A stretch of 64,000 nucleotides of DNA from positions 11,984-75,983 of the forward strand of contig NZ_QSQT01000022.1 in NCBI RefSeq assembly GCF_003437535.1, read 5' to 3'. The stretch comes from Phocaeicola plebeius. GTDB lineage: Bacteria; Bacteroidota; Bacteroidia; Bacteroidales; Bacteroidaceae. Positions 1 to 10,752 of this stretch are shown here, piece after piece. Within the stretch, counting starts at the first letter, position 1. Every line of letters begins with the position of its first letter. The position numbers and the translations under genes are program-made. The notes beneath the pieces are model-generated. The model was not told where the DNA came from and ran no database searches. It worked only from the letters and a program-made list of their open reading frames with translations.

Positions 1-1
1 T

Positions 2-949
2 AATAACGACCTGCAGTATAATGCGGCTGAGTTTTATTCCTTAGGCTTGGGTGATCCTTACTGTGTTTCTGCTTTGAGTGGAAGTGGTACAGGTGACTTG
101 CTGGATTTAGTATTGAGCAAGTTCAAGAAGGAAACTCCTGAAATTTTGGATGATGATATACCTCGCTTTGCTGTGGTAGGACGTCCGAATGCCGGAAAAT
201 CGTCTATTATCAATGCCTTTATTGGAGAAGACCGTAATATTGTGACAGAAATTGCGGGTACTACGCGCGATTCTATCTATACCCGTTACAATAAGTTTGG
301 TTTTGATTTCTATCTGGTCGATACAGCCGGTATCCGTAAAAAGAATAAAGTGAGCGAAGATCTGGAGTATTATTCTGTAATCCGTTCCATCCGCTCAATC
401 GAAAATTCGGATGTATGTATTCTGATGCTGGATGCTACACGTGGTATCGAAGGTCAGGATTTGAACATCTTCTTTTTGGTACAGCGAAACCAGAAAGGAC
501 TTGTGGTCGTTGTCAACAAATGGGACTTGATTGAGGATAAAACGGCTAAGGTAATGAAAGGATATGAAGATGCGATTCGTGATCGTCTGGCTCCTTTTAC
601 TGACTTTCCAATTGTCTTTACATCAGCATTGACAAAACAACGTATTCTGAAGGTGCTTGAACTGGCGAAGGAAGTTTACCAGGCACGTACGACAAGAATC
701 CCGACTGCTCGTCTGAACGAGGAACTTCTGCCGCTGATTGAGGCTTATCCACCACCTTCAAATAAAGGAAAGTATATCAAGATTAAGTACATCACTCAGT
801 TGCCGAATACACAGGTTCCTTCATTTGTGTTCTTTGCCAACTTGCCGCAATACGTGAAAGAGCCTTACCGTCGTTTCCTTGAAAATAAGATTCGTGAACG
901 CTGGAAACTTTCGGGAACTCCGATAAACATCTTTATCCGTCAGAAATAA
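2..949 (+). CDS. der: GTPase Der (EngA), 3' part
   Basis: The reading frame is open from base 2, so the gene begins outside the window; 315 residues are visible of a family usually about 435 long. The second G domain shows the P-loop GRPNAGKS, the switch threonines in GTTRDS, the DTAG motif and NKWD for guanine recognition. A C-terminal KH-like domain follows and ends at the TAA stop. Der is a tandem-GTPase factor for maturation of the 50S ribosomal subunit. An internal ATG at 47 is not the real start, because the homologous sequence continues upstream of it. Confidence 0.96.
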   Translation, partial: NNDLQYNAAEFYSLGLGDPYCVSALSGSGTGDLLDLVLSKFKKETPEILDDDIPRFAVVGRPNAGKSSIINAFIGEDRNIVTEIAGTTRDSIYTRYNKFGFDFYLVDTAGIRKKNKVSEDLEYYSVIRSIRSIENSDVCILMLDATRGIEGQDLNIFFLVQRNQKGLVVVVNKWDLIEDKTAKVMKGYEDAIRDRLAPFTDFPIVFTSALTKQRILKVLELAKEVYQARTTRIPTARLNEELLPLIEAYPPPSNKGKYIKIKYITQLPNTQVPSFVFFANLPQYVKEPYRRFLENKIRERWKLSGTPINIFIRQK

Positions 950-1033
950 ACGGTGAAACTATATAATCTCTTGTTGCTGCTTGTGTAATACAAGGACAAC
1001 AAGAGATTTTTTTGATAAAAATCAGCATTTTCC

Positions 1034-1064
1034 TTGTGTGTTTAGAAAATTGTGTTTACCTTTG
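1034..1064 (+). promoter_or_regulatory. Bacteroides-type promoter for tRNA-Leu
   Basis: TTG at 1034-1036 and TACCTTTG at 1057-1064 are separated by 20 bases. This matches the Bacteroidota sigma-ABfr pattern (TTTG, N19-21, TAnnTTTG). It lies 22 bases before the tRNA. Confidence 0.7.
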
Positions 1065-1086
1065 CACACGCAAACGAAAAACAAAT

Positions 1087-1170
1087 GCCCAGATGGCGGA
1101 ATCGGTAGACGCGCTGGTCTCAAACACCAGTGGAGTAACATCCATCCCGGTTCGACCCCGGGTCTGGGTA
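1087..1170 (+). tRNA. tRNA-Leu (anticodon CAA)
   Basis: A class II tRNA with a variable arm. The acceptor arms GCCCAGA (1087-1093) and TCTGGGT (1163-1169) pair, with one G-T at the end, and the discriminator A is at 1170. The anticodon stem CTGGT/ACCAG encloses CTCAAAC, giving anticodon CAA. The T arm contains GGTTCGACCCC. CCA is not encoded. Confidence 0.95.
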
Positions 1171-1175
1171 CAGAG

Positions 1176-1204
1176 AGGTTGACTTGATTAAGTCAACCTT
1201 TTTT
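1176..1204 (+). terminator. Rho-independent terminator after tRNA-Leu
   Basis: Perfect 10-bp arms AGGTTGACTT (1176-1185) and AAGTCAACCT (1190-1199) enclose a 4-base loop and are followed by a T run. Confidence 0.85.
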
Positions 1205-1228
1205 ATTACCAATCAATTCTTATGCTCC

Positions 1229-2164
1229 ATGAAAAATCGTATTGCAGAGCTCGATTACTTGAAATCCATTTTTATTTTATTGATGATTGTGTTTCATCTT
1301 GTATATATCGGTGACAAATATCCATACGCTAAAGCTTTGGTTTATACTTTCCACATGCCTGCTTTCTTGGTCATTTCCGGTTATGTCATGAATATAGCTA
1401 AAGGAATACGTCCGTTTCTGCGTACAATGTGGTGGATTTTTATTCCATACGCTGTGATGGAAACAGGTTATGTCATCATGTCTGCTATTCTGCCGGTTCG
1501 TGAATCAGTGGAGCATCTAAGTGTTCCTCTATGGCTGGATAAATTGTTCTTACATCCTTTGGGACCCTATTGGTATCTTCATACGTTGATGCTGTGTGGA
1601 CTTGTTTATTTATTGGTGGACAAATTGGCTGGAAAGTGGAGTAATACCGTTTCCGTCTTAATTATACTGGCCTTATGCTATGCCGTATTGTCAGCTTGTG
1701 GAATACTTTCTTTAATAAATGCGCTTTACTTTACAGCAGGAGTGGCTTTGAGACGGAGATCGATAAATTTCCGTACTTTCTTTTCAGCTTCATTTTGGGC
1801 TTTGTTGCCTGTAATATGGCTGGCTGCTGATGAGACAAACCTGAATAAATCAACTCTTTCAGGGGCTGCTCTGACTTATCTGATGATTAGTTTTCTGTTG
1901 GCTGTATATCGCTATTTACCCGATTATCTGAAAAAAGGATTGGGTTACATAGGCTCTCATACCTTTGTGCTGTTAGTATTTTCTCCGGTATTTACAATGG
2001 CAGTGAAGCCTTTGGTGCCTGTATTGGCTTTTGAACCTACCGGGATGCTCTTTTTATGTGTGTCCTTATGTTTCTGTGTAATTGGTTCGTTTGCTATAGC
2101 CTGGGGGATGGATAAGCTGAATTTGTCCCGTTTCTTCTGGGGAAAAGCCCGCATGCTTTCGTAG
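1229..2164 (+). CDS. Membrane acyltransferase, acyltransferase-3 family
   Basis: About 311 residues, mostly hydrophobic, with roughly ten predicted membrane helices. The N-terminus (arginine near residue 3, then FHLVY about 20 residues on) and the motif HMPAFLVISGYV are typical of the OafB/OpgC-like acyltransferase-3 family. These enzymes move acyl groups onto surface sugars or other extracytoplasmic acceptors. I chose the ATG at 1229 because the earlier in-frame ATG at 1184 lies inside the tRNA terminator hairpin. The acceptor cannot be told from sequence, and no glycan cluster adjoins it. Confidence 0.8.
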   Translation: MKNRIAELDYLKSIFILLMIVFHLVYIGDKYPYAKALVYTFHMPAFLVISGYVMNIAKGIRPFLRTMWWIFIPYAVMETGYVIMSAILPVRESVEHLSVPLWLDKLFLHPLGPYWYLHTLMLCGLVYLLVDKLAGKWSNTVSVLIILALCYAVLSACGILSLINALYFTAGVALRRRSINFRTFFSASFWALLPVIWLAADETNLNKSTLSGAALTYLMISFLLAVYRYLPDYLKKGLGYIGSHTFVLLVFSPVFTMAVKPLVPVLAFEPTGMLFLCVSLCFCVIGSFAIAWGMDKLNLSRFFWGKARMLS

Positions 2165-2285
2165 ATAGACTTGGTCTGGTGACATCTTGTCAGTTCGCTG
2201 GAAAAAATGTGGCAGGAACTTATCTGGCATCTTTTTTGTGGTTTACTTCATAGATATTGAATTACTTACTTAAACACATAGAACT

Positions 2286-2771
2286 ATGATTTCAGAAAAA
2301 TTGCAAAATGCCATCAACGAGCAGATTACTGCGGAAATGTGGTCTTCTAACTTGTATTTGTCCATGTCTTTCTACTTGCAGAAAGAAGGTTTCGACGGTT
2401 TTGCTTCATGGATGCGTAAACAGTCACAAGAAGAATTGCAGCATGCTTATGATTTAGCTGATTATTTGGTTAAACGCGGTGGTGCAGCTAAAGTGGATAA
2501 AATTGATGTCGTTCCACAAGGATGGGGCAGCGTACAGGAAGTATTTGAACATGTTTACAAGCACGAATGTCATGTATCCAGCTTGATTGACGAGTTGGTA
2601 AATGTTGCTTCTGAAGTAAAAGACAAAGCTTCACAGGATTTCTTGTGGGGATATGTTCGTGAACAGGTGGAAGAAGAAGCTACAGCACAGAACATTGTAG
2701 AGAAACTTAGAAAATGTGGCGACGCAGCTGGCATTCTGTATTTGGATGACAAACTGGGACAACGTAAATAA
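2286..2771 (+). CDS. ftnA: Bacterial non-haem ferritin
   Basis: 161 residues, normal family length. It forms a 24-subunit cytoplasmic iron store that oxidises Fe(II) at a di-iron centre. The ferroxidase ligands are in the E. coli FtnA positions: E17, E50 and H53 (in EELQHA), E94, Q127 and E130. It therefore looks catalytically competent. The gene is monocistronic: 121 bases separate it from the upstream acyltransferase gene and a strong hairpin follows. In Bacteroides, ferritin is linked to oxygen and peroxide stress, but I see no clear OxyR site here. Confidence 0.95.
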   Translation: MISEKLQNAINEQITAEMWSSNLYLSMSFYLQKEGFDGFASWMRKQSQEELQHAYDLADYLVKRGGAAKVDKIDVVPQGWGSVQEVFEHVYKHECHVSSLIDELVNVASEVKDKASQDFLWGYVREQVEEEATAQNIVEKLRKCGDAAGILYLDDKLGQRK

Positions 2772-2794
2772 ACCACGTTTTTCATGAAATATTG

Positions 2795-2841
2795 ATCCTG
2801 GATGGAAGCGGAATGATTTCTGCATCCATTCAGGATATTTT
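2795..2841 (+). terminator. Terminator after ferritin
   Basis: The arms ATCCTGGATGGA (2795-2806) and TCCATTCAGGAT (2825-2836) pair with a single G-T wobble. A short T run follows. Confidence 0.7.
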
Positions 2842-2863
2842 GTATCATAATTACACTATCCTT

Positions 2864-2893
2864 TTTGTTTTTCCACTATAAATTTTATCTTTG
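2864..2893 (+). promoter_or_regulatory. Promoter of methyltransferase-like gene
   Basis: TTTG at 2864-2867, 18 bases, then TATCTTTG at 2886-2893. It lies 34 bases before the chosen ATG at 2928, which rules out the longer in-frame start at 2865. Confidence 0.75.
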
Positions 2894-2927
2894 TCCCCCG
2901 TTATCAACCAATATTAGCGTCCGAAAA

Positions 2928-3608
2928 ATGGGGGATTTTATATTAAGAGGGTGGAACTGGTGTCGTCGTTTCCGGCATCGTTGCGGATACGGAGTACATT
3001 CTCCTTCCGATTTCTTTTTTATTACGTTTGTCATTTACGAACGTTTACCATTCTATGCCTATGCACCATTGCATCATCTGAGACGTGTGGTGGCTTTTTT
3101 GCCTCATTATCGGGAAAAGGTCGATAAGTTCTTGTTCCGTCTGATTAATCATCTCCGGCCTTCTGTAGTGTGGGAAGTGGGAACTGGCAGCGGAATAAGT
3201 ACCCGCTATATGGCCGAAGCCAATACAGGCATGCAGGTTTATACGTTCTCAGAACAATCGGAAGATGCAGTGAAACGGATTCTCTCCGGTAAATCTTCTA
3301 TTGATTACCTGACCGGAAACTGTGAAGCAGATATGGATAGGCTACTCAAGGAGGGTGTAAAGCCGGAAGTGGTACATATCGCCCATACTCCAGCGTATAA
3401 GGAGATGTTTGAACGACTGATTCCACTGGCCGATAAACATACTTGTTTCATCATCGGTAATCCTTATGCTACTCCAGAGAAGAAAAGATGGTGGAAGGAA
3501 GTTATAGCAGATCCTCGTACGGGAATCACATTTGACCTTTATGATGTCGGACTGGTATTTTTTGATAAAGAGCGTGTAAAGGAGCATCGTATTGTGAACT
3601 TTCTTTGA
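2928..3608 (+). CDS. SAM-dependent methyltransferase-like protein
   Basis: 226 residues. The segment VWEVGTGSGISTRYMAEA near residues 80-97 resembles the glycine-rich SAM-binding motif I of class I O-methyltransferases. The N-terminal RCGYGVHSPSDF block is characteristic of a Bacteroidota family often annotated as a class I methyltransferase. The remainder is diverged and I see no clear metal-binding DxD motif, so the substrate is unknown and activity is not assured. The adenosyltransferase gene follows after 18 bases and may be cotranscribed. Confidence 0.6.
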   Translation: MGDFILRGWNWCRRFRHRCGYGVHSPSDFFFITFVIYERLPFYAYAPLHHLRRVVAFLPHYREKVDKFLFRLINHLRPSVVWEVGTGSGISTRYMAEANTGMQVYTFSEQSEDAVKRILSGKSSIDYLTGNCEADMDRLLKEGVKPEVVHIAHTPAYKEMFERLIPLADKHTCFIIGNPYATPEKKRWWKEVIADPRTGITFDLYDVGLVFFDKERVKEHRIVNFL

Positions 3609-3626
3609 CTTTAAGACCTTAAATAT

Positions 3627-4196
3627 ATGAAAATGACCAAGATTTATACCAAGACAGGTGATAAAGGTACCACCTCACTGGTAGGAGGAGTACGTGTTTC
3701 AAAAGCAGATATACGTCTGGATGCATACGGAACCATAGACGAACTGAATTCTTTTATCGGGTTGTTAATTTCGGTGATGAAGGATGCAGAGCATGAAGAG
3801 TTGTTGCGCTTTGTGCAGCATAAACTGTTTTCATTGGGTTCTTATTTGGCTACCGACTTGGAAAAGACTACTTTCCCGGTAGAGAGTCATATCTCAGTAG
3901 AGAATGTGCAGCGTCTGGAACAGGCTATCGATGAGATAAACGCTTCTTTACCGTCGCTTGCAGGTTTTATCCTTCCGGGAGGGAGTTATCCGGCTTCCGT
4001 TTGTCATGTCTGTCGTACGGTCTGTCGTCGGGCAGAACGTCGGATTCAGGCCTTGGAAGAAAGTCTTTCCTATGAATTGGAGGAGCAGGCAAAGTGTTTT
4101 GTGAACCGATTGTCTGATTATCTGTTCGTTTTGTCACGCCGGTTAAACAATTTAACAGACGAAAGCGAAATTTATTGGGATAAGCGTTGCGAGTGA
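3627..4196 (+). CDS. ATP:cob(I)alamin adenosyltransferase, PduO type
   Basis: 189 residues, full length for the PduO family. It transfers the 5'-deoxyadenosyl group of ATP to cob(I)alamin to make adenosylcobalamin. The N-terminal ATP-binding block KIYTKTGDKGTTSLVGG and the segment DAYGTIDELNS are both intact, as is the late RRAERRI helix. Adenosylcobalamin serves enzymes such as methylmalonyl-CoA mutase, which Bacteroides uses for propionate formation. No cobalamin riboswitch fits the 18-base gap from the upstream gene. Confidence 0.92.
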   Translation: MKMTKIYTKTGDKGTTSLVGGVRVSKADIRLDAYGTIDELNSFIGLLISVMKDAEHEELLRFVQHKLFSLGSYLATDLEKTTFPVESHISVENVQRLEQAIDEINASLPSLAGFILPGGSYPASVCHVCRTVCRRAERRIQALEESLSYELEEQAKCFVNRLSDYLFVLSRRLNNLTDESEIYWDKRCE

Positions 4197-4216
4197 AAGA
4201 ATTTGTTATATTTTTG
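4186..4216 (+). promoter_or_regulatory. Promoter of DUF2795-like gene
   Basis: TTG at 4186-4188, 20 bases, then TATTTTTG at 4209-4216. It begins within the 3' end of the adenosyltransferase gene. Confidence 0.7.
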
Positions 4217-4258
4217 CGAATCAATATAAAGAAGTAAAACTGTTTAAAATTATATACT

Positions 4259-4480
4259 ATGTATTGGACATTGGAATTGGCCTCAAAGCTGGAAGATGCT
4301 CCTTGGCCAGCAACTAAAGACGAGTTAATTGACTATGCAATGCGTTCAGGTGCTCCACTGGAAGTAATCGAAAACTTGCAGGAAATGGAAGACGAAGGAG
4401 AAATTTATGAAAGTATAGAAGATATCTGGCCTGATTATCCGAGTAAAGAAGATTTTTTCTTCAACGAGGAAGAATATTAA
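4259..4480 (+). CDS. DUF2795-like small acidic protein
   Basis: 73 residues and strongly acidic, with an aromatic N-terminus (MYWTLELASKLEDAPWPATK) and a glutamate-rich C-terminus (FFFNEEEY). It resembles the short DUF2795 proteins common in Bacteroidota. The function is unknown. It has its own promoter 43 bases upstream and a strong hairpin downstream, so it is an independent and probably abundant transcript. There is no signal peptide, so it should be cytoplasmic. Confidence 0.8.
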   Translation: MYWTLELASKLEDAPWPATKDELIDYAMRSGAPLEVIENLQEMEDEGEIYESIEDIWPDYPSKEDFFFNEEEY

Positions 4481-4511
4481 TAGCCGTCAGGGCAGATTAA
4501 AAGATTAAATC

Positions 4512-4556
4512 TCAGCGGGATGAACAAAGTATATTTGTTTGTCCCGCTGATGTTTT
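4512..4556 (+). terminator. Terminator after DUF2795-like gene
   Basis: The arms TCAGCGGGA (4512-4520) and TCCCGCTGA (4542-4550) are perfect, with an inner ACAAA/TTTGT extension. GTTTTAT follows. Confidence 0.8.
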
Positions 4557-4626
4557 ATAGTATTCCATCGGACTTTCGCAATAAAAGTTATAAACGCGCG
4601 TTTCTCTCAACTTGTTTGATTCAAAA

Positions 4627-4657
4627 TTTGTTCTTATTACAAAATGCACTATTTTTG
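4627..4657 (+). promoter_or_regulatory. Promoter of thioredoxin lipoprotein gene
   Basis: TTTG (4627-4630), 19 bases, TATTTTTG (4650-4657): a full match to the Bacteroides consensus, 41 bases upstream of the start codon. Confidence 0.8.
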
Positions 4658-4698
4658 TGCACAAAGAAAAGAATTGATAACCCGTTATTTTGTGAATT

Positions 4699-5175
4699 AT
4701 GAAAAGATTGCTGTTGATGGCGCTGGCTGCTGCCATGCTGACTCCGGCTTGTGGAAATAATGCTGGTAAAGAAACCAAGGCGGAAGTACAGGAGAGTGCA
4801 GCTGTACAAGCCAATGTTACTCATCTGACTAAAGCTGATTTCTTGGCTAAGGTATATAATTATGAGAAGAATCCGAAGGAATGGAAATACGAAGGTGGTA
4901 AACCGGCCATTGTGGATTTCTATGCCACTTGGTGTGGTCCATGTAAGGCTATCGCCCCGGTATTAGAGAAACTGGCTGCGGAATACAAAGGAAAGATTGT
5001 GGTTTATAAGATTGATACAGATAAGGAACCTGAGTTGTCGGCAGCTTTTGGTATACGCAGTATTCCGACCCTTCTGTTCATTCCGGCAAAGGGAACTCCT
5101 CAGGTGGCGCAAGGGGCTTTGCCTGAAGAGGCTTTGAGAAAGACCATTGACGAATTTTTATTGGGAAAGAAGTAA
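4699..5175 (+). CDS. Thioredoxin-fold lipoprotein
   Basis: 158 residues. A signal peptide ending in a lipobox (TPACG, Cys18) predicts lipid anchoring in the envelope. A low-complexity linker runs to about residue 40, followed by one thioredoxin domain with the active site WCGPC near residues 76-80 and the cis-proline in SIPT. Its role is thiol-disulphide exchange outside the cytoplasm. Bacteroides encodes several such secreted thioredoxins, some tied to oxygen tolerance, but the partner protein cannot be inferred here. Monocistronic, with its own promoter and terminator. Confidence 0.9.
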   Translation: MKRLLLMALAAAMLTPACGNNAGKETKAEVQESAAVQANVTHLTKADFLAKVYNYEKNPKEWKYEGGKPAIVDFYATWCGPCKAIAPVLEKLAAEYKGKIVVYKIDTDKEPELSAAFGIRSIPTLLFIPAKGTPQVAQGALPEEALRKTIDEFLLGKK

Positions 5176-5199
5176 ATTTTTGATAAGAAAAAAATGAGG

Positions 5200-5234
5200 A
5201 GGGCCTGAAGTTGTTGGAATTTCAGGCCCTTATT
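5200..5234. terminator. Shared terminator of thioredoxin gene and malQ
   Basis: The 10-bp arms AGGGCCTGAA (5200-5209) and TTCAGGCCCT (5221-5230) sit between convergent genes. A T-rich tract lies on the plus side and an A run (T on the minus strand) on the other, so it can serve both. Confidence 0.8.
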
Positions 5235-5242
5235 GTATATTT

Positions 5243-7921
5243 TTATCTACGGTTGCTGTCTTCAATCAATTCACGGATTGTCTGGTTCAGTTCCTTTTCT
5301 TTCAGAAGTTGCTCCAGTGTGAGGTGCATTCTCCATCGCCAGTAATGCCGTGGATGGGCCGGTATGTTAATTCGCTCTCCTTCTATATCCGGATTGCGTA
5401 ACTGCTCGTTGATGCTCATCCAGTCCTGCCATGCCAAAATGCAGAGCAGTGAAGGGCTTTTCAGGTGATGGAATACGATGTCCTTACAGAGCCATCCGGG
5501 AGCATGTACAGGAATCTCTCCCTGATGGTGCATTTCCTGATGGTAGAAGCGCTCTGTGAGGACTGGGTCTTCTTCCCACCATCCGCGGAAAGTGGACATG
5601 TCGTGCGTACCGATGGTGCATACCGACAAGAACGGATAGTTTTCAGGGTGTCCGAAGTCTTCGTACATTTGTTTGGGCATGCGTTGGATTTCAAGCGAGA
5701 GTATCTGCAACTGTCTCATTACCCAGGGCACACACTCCGGAACCATGCCTAAATCCTCTCCACATACTAACATAGGAGTGGACTGGGTGAGCACCGGAAG
5801 CTTTTTCATGGCTTCCTGATACCAGAATTCGTTGTGGCGCTGGTAGTAGTAATGATTGTACAGGTGATTGAAGGCTCCCTGTTGCTTCCAGTTCAGCTGC
5901 TGGAATACGGAATCATTCTGTACGGCAATTCTGGGATGGAGTTTCTCGGTGTCGTGGTGGTCTGTGACGAACAGCACGTTGCTGATCAGGGAATAAAGTC
6001 CTTCTTTTAGTTTCAGACTATCCTCGTCTTCTTTTCCATTGAAATAAGCTTCCACCTTTCGCTGGGTATCAAACTCCGGCAGTAATGCGTAGCCTCCTTT
6101 TCCGTTGGGCGTGATAAAATGTTGCCGTACGTACTCACTTTGTGCGCCGAAGACTTCTTCCAGCACCTTGTCGTTGATAAACGGCTGTGTCATGAAGTCC
6201 CGGTCCAGATTCAGACCAAAGCTTCTGATTTCATCCATGCTCAGGGGAAGGGAAGGGGAGAACTGTCCGAGCAGACCGTGTACCGAATGGTCGGGAATTT
6301 CCCAGATGCGGAAAAATCCTAAGATATGGTCGATGCGGTAGGCCGTAAAGTATTCTGCCATCTTGGAGAAACGGCGGCGCCACCAGCGGTAATTGTCTTT
6401 TTCCATTACTTCCCAATTATAGGTTGGGAATCCCCAGTTTTGTCCGTTGACAGAGAACGCATCGGGAGGAGCACCTGCCTGACCGTTGAGATGGAAATAA
6501 TGGGGTTCTACCCAGGCTTCTACGCTGGAACGGCTGATACCGATGGGAATGTCGCCTTTCAGCAGAATGCCTTTTGCTCTGGCATACGTACTAACGGCGA
6601 GTAGCTGCACGTGCAACTGGTATTGCAGGTAATAGTAGAAGGCGATTTTGGTATAGGCTTTGTTTCCGGGTGTACACAGTCTGGCTATTTCATCGGCATC
6701 GTAAGTAGAATATTTCGGCCAGTGATTGAAATCCGGTGTGCCATACGAGTCGCGCAGGTAGCAGAAAGCAGCATAAGGCTGAAGCCATTCCTCATTATGC
6801 TGGAAGAAGTTCAGGAAATCTTCCGAGGCAAGTACTTTTTTCCCTTCCATCTGGTATACTTTTCTCAGGTAGTCCATCTTCAGCTTGTTAGCTTTCTCAT
6901 AATCCATCATGGGAAGGGTATTCACTTCGATGCGTGCTTTTTCGAACGCTTCTGCGGCTTTCTTGTCCTTCAGGGCTGGGAGCTGGCGAAGGTCGATGTA
7001 CATCGGGTGAAAAGCGTAGATGGAGATGCTGTTATAAGGATAAGAGTCAGTCCACGTACCACTCATAGTCGTATCATTGATGGGAAGAATCTGAATGGCT
7101 TTCTGTCCGGTCTCATCTGCCCAGTCGGCCAGTAGCTTCAGGTCGCCGAAGTCGCCTACGCCGCAACTGCCTTCCGAGCGAAGGGAGAATACGGGAATGG
7201 CGCAACCGGCTATCCGTTGCGGGGCATCGTCAAAGAACACTTCCGTTTCCATGGGCAGGTAGGTTTCTCCGCGTTGTAACGGTTGCAGAGGGAATATCCG
7301 GTTGGGGCGGGTTTCCCATTTCTCTACGGCTCCGGTTTCTTCATGAATGGCCACGAACTTATATTCAAAAGGATATTCCAATGAGGAGGCATCCAGTGTC
7401 AGGTGCCATACGTTGGGCTGTACTTCCTTCATTCTCAGCGGGCGGCAGTACTCCCAACTACCCAGTGCTGCACAGCTTCCGATGAGGCCCAGACGCTGTC
7501 CGTGGGTACTCAGTCCGGGGCAAAGTGCGCGGAAGGTGATGCACCTGCCGGTATTGTCAGACAAGCGGGAGGGCTGTTCCGGCGTGTATGCATTGTTGAA
7601 AGCCGATGTATAGCGGTAGGCATCTTGTGGCAGATCTCTCCAACAGTCTTCTACGAGGTAGTGCTGCTGTTGCAAGTTACCCGGATAGAAAGAATGGGGG
7701 ATGGCGCCAAATTCCTGGCGTACAAGGGTGCCTTGACGGCTTACGGCATAACGGTAGCAGATAGGTTCGGAAGGGTGAAAGTCGAATTCTGCCTTTCCGG
7801 TCCATTCTTCTCCGTTGCGGGTAGTCATTTCTACGGTATGTTGTATGTGATTCTGGCTGAGAAGCACGCACAGGCTTTCTCCCCAGACTGTACGGTATTG
7901 TATGCGAAAAGTAATTTTCAT
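5243..7921 (-). CDS. malQ: 4-alpha-glucanotransferase, GH77, with starch-binding N-terminus
   Basis: 892 residues, longer than E. coli MalQ (about 694) because two CBM20-like beta domains precede the catalytic part (about residues 1-110 and 125-225), as in plant DPE2-type enzymes. The GH77 domain carries the nucleophile Asp in YRIDHILGFFR, the acid/base Glu in CGEDLG and the transition-state Asp in GTHDMST. It disproportionates maltodextrins and glycogen-derived chains in the cytoplasm. No signal peptide. Its own minus-strand promoter lies about 35 bases upstream, right after the gyrB terminator. Confidence 0.95.
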   Translation of the reverse strand: MKITFRIQYRTVWGESLCVLLSQNHIQHTVEMTTRNGEEWTGKAEFDFHPSEPICYRYAVSRQGTLVRQEFGAIPHSFYPGNLQQQHYLVEDCWRDLPQDAYRYTSAFNNAYTPEQPSRLSDNTGRCITFRALCPGLSTHGQRLGLIGSCAALGSWEYCRPLRMKEVQPNVWHLTLDASSLEYPFEYKFVAIHEETGAVEKWETRPNRIFPLQPLQRGETYLPMETEVFFDDAPQRIAGCAIPVFSLRSEGSCGVGDFGDLKLLADWADETGQKAIQILPINDTTMSGTWTDSYPYNSISIYAFHPMYIDLRQLPALKDKKAAEAFEKARIEVNTLPMMDYEKANKLKMDYLRKVYQMEGKKVLASEDFLNFFQHNEEWLQPYAAFCYLRDSYGTPDFNHWPKYSTYDADEIARLCTPGNKAYTKIAFYYYLQYQLHVQLLAVSTYARAKGILLKGDIPIGISRSSVEAWVEPHYFHLNGQAGAPPDAFSVNGQNWGFPTYNWEVMEKDNYRWWRRRFSKMAEYFTAYRIDHILGFFRIWEIPDHSVHGLLGQFSPSLPLSMDEIRSFGLNLDRDFMTQPFINDKVLEEVFGAQSEYVRQHFITPNGKGGYALLPEFDTQRKVEAYFNGKEDEDSLKLKEGLYSLISNVLFVTDHHDTEKLHPRIAVQNDSVFQQLNWKQQGAFNHLYNHYYYQRHNEFWYQEAMKKLPVLTQSTPMLVCGEDLGMVPECVPWVMRQLQILSLEIQRMPKQMYEDFGHPENYPFLSVCTIGTHDMSTFRGWWEEDPVLTERFYHQEMHHQGEIPVHAPGWLCKDIVFHHLKSPSLLCILAWQDWMSINEQLRNPDIEGERINIPAHPRHYWRWRMHLTLEQLLKEKELNQTIRELIEDSNRR

Positions 7922-7955
7922 ATCTTATGTATTAGTTGTGGCTCATAGTTTTGTC

Positions 7956-7987
7956 CAAAAATAATGAATCTCATGGATTCATGCAAA
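7956..7987 (-). promoter_or_regulatory. Promoter of malQ
   Basis: On the minus strand, TTTG (7987-7984), 20 bases, then TATTTTTG (7963-7956). Confidence 0.7.
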
Positions 7988-7992
7988 TAAAA

Positions 7993-8025
7993 AACCTCCG
8001 GATGTCCTTTCGGCTTCCGGAGGTT
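7993..8025 (-). terminator. Terminator of gyrB
   Basis: The arms AACCTCCGGA (7993-8002) and TCCGGAGGTT (8016-8025) are perfect. On the minus strand the hairpin is followed by a T run. It ends gyrB transcription just before the malQ promoter. Confidence 0.85.
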
Positions 8026-8078
8026 CCCTCGTGTAAGATGTGAGGATGGATTTAATAATAATGAATTAAAAAATGAGA

Positions 8079-10103
<2,025 letters not shown>

Positions 10104-10153
10104 TCAGCACTCTAAAAATCGTGAAAAAGACATGAACCGAGTCTATACGACAA

Positions 10154-10179
10154 AAGGCTAGATGTAATCATCCAGCCTT
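10154..10179 (-). terminator. Terminator of rpsT
   Basis: The 11-bp arms AAGGCTAGATG (10154-10164) and CATCCAGCCTT (10169-10179) have one wobble pair and a 4-base loop. A T run follows on the minus strand. Confidence 0.8.
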
Positions 10180-10206
10180 AATATCTTTCTTGCGTCAAGC
10201 GTAGAC

Positions 10207-10461
10207 TTAAGCCAATTTGCTGATGTGAGCAGCCAGTTTAGACTTCAAGTTAGCAGCCTTGTTCGCGTGGATAATGTTGCGCTTAGCCAGCTTATCCAAC
10301 ATTTTCTGTACACTAGGATACAATGCAACAGCTTCAGCTTTGTCTGTAGTTGCACGAAGTTTCTTCACTGCGTTACGCATTGTCTTAGCATAATATCTGT
10401 TGTGAAGTCTTCTTTTTTCTTCCTGTCTGATTCTTTTAATAGATGATTTGTGATTTGCCAT
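10207..10461 (-). CDS. rpsT: 30S ribosomal protein S20
   Basis: 84 residues, normal length. It binds 16S rRNA early in 30S assembly. The N-terminus [21 protein letters not shown] and the alternating basic/alanine helices are typical of S20. The gene lies 43 bases downstream of tRNA-Glu on the same strand with no terminator between, so both probably share the tRNA promoter and are separated by RNA processing. Confidence 0.97.
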   Translation of the reverse strand: MANHKSSIKRIRQEEKRRLHNRYYAKTMRNAVKKLRATTDKAEAVALYPSVQKMLDKLAKRNIIHANKAANLKSKLAAHISKLA

Positions 10462-10504
10462 CTCGACTAATCTTTAATATTGTTCTTGATTTTTGTTTAT
10501 TATG

Positions 10505-10576
10505 TAGCCCGTGGGGGAATCGAACCCCCCTTTCAAGAATGAAAATCTTGCGTCCTAACCGATAGACGAACGGGCC
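10505..10576 (-). tRNA. tRNA-Glu (anticodon TTC)
   Basis: On the minus strand the acceptor GGCCCGT pairs with ACGGGCT (one G-T at the end) before discriminator A. The anticodon stem CAAGA/TCTTG encloses TTTTCAT, giving TTC. The T loop GGTTCGATTCC is canonical. CCA is not encoded. Confidence 0.95.
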
Positions 10577-10639
10577 ATCCTTTATTTCAGGAAGAACTCC
10601 TGAATTCTCACGAGGATACATATCTCTCGTTTGCGGATG

Positions 10640-10670
10640 CAAAGGTAGGAAGAATTTTGAAATCTCCAAA
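10640..10670 (-). promoter_or_regulatory. Promoter of tRNA-Glu and rpsT
   Basis: Minus strand: TTTG (10670-10667), 19 bases, TACCTTTG (10647-10640). It is the only clear promoter for the tRNA-Glu - rpsT pair. Confidence 0.75.
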
Positions 10671-10752
10671 ACATTCGCTCCTTTTTTTATGAAATTTGCT
10701 GTGTTTTTTTGAGTTCCCTTTCATTAAATGGAATTCCTTTTGCCGTTTTTTA

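Noticed and set aside
981..1187. 68-residue frame over tRNA-Leu
   Set aside because: It is formed by the tRNA gene and the terminator.
6611..7135. 174-residue plus-strand frame across malQ
   Set aside because: It lies wholly within malQ and lacks its own promoter and any recognisable domain.
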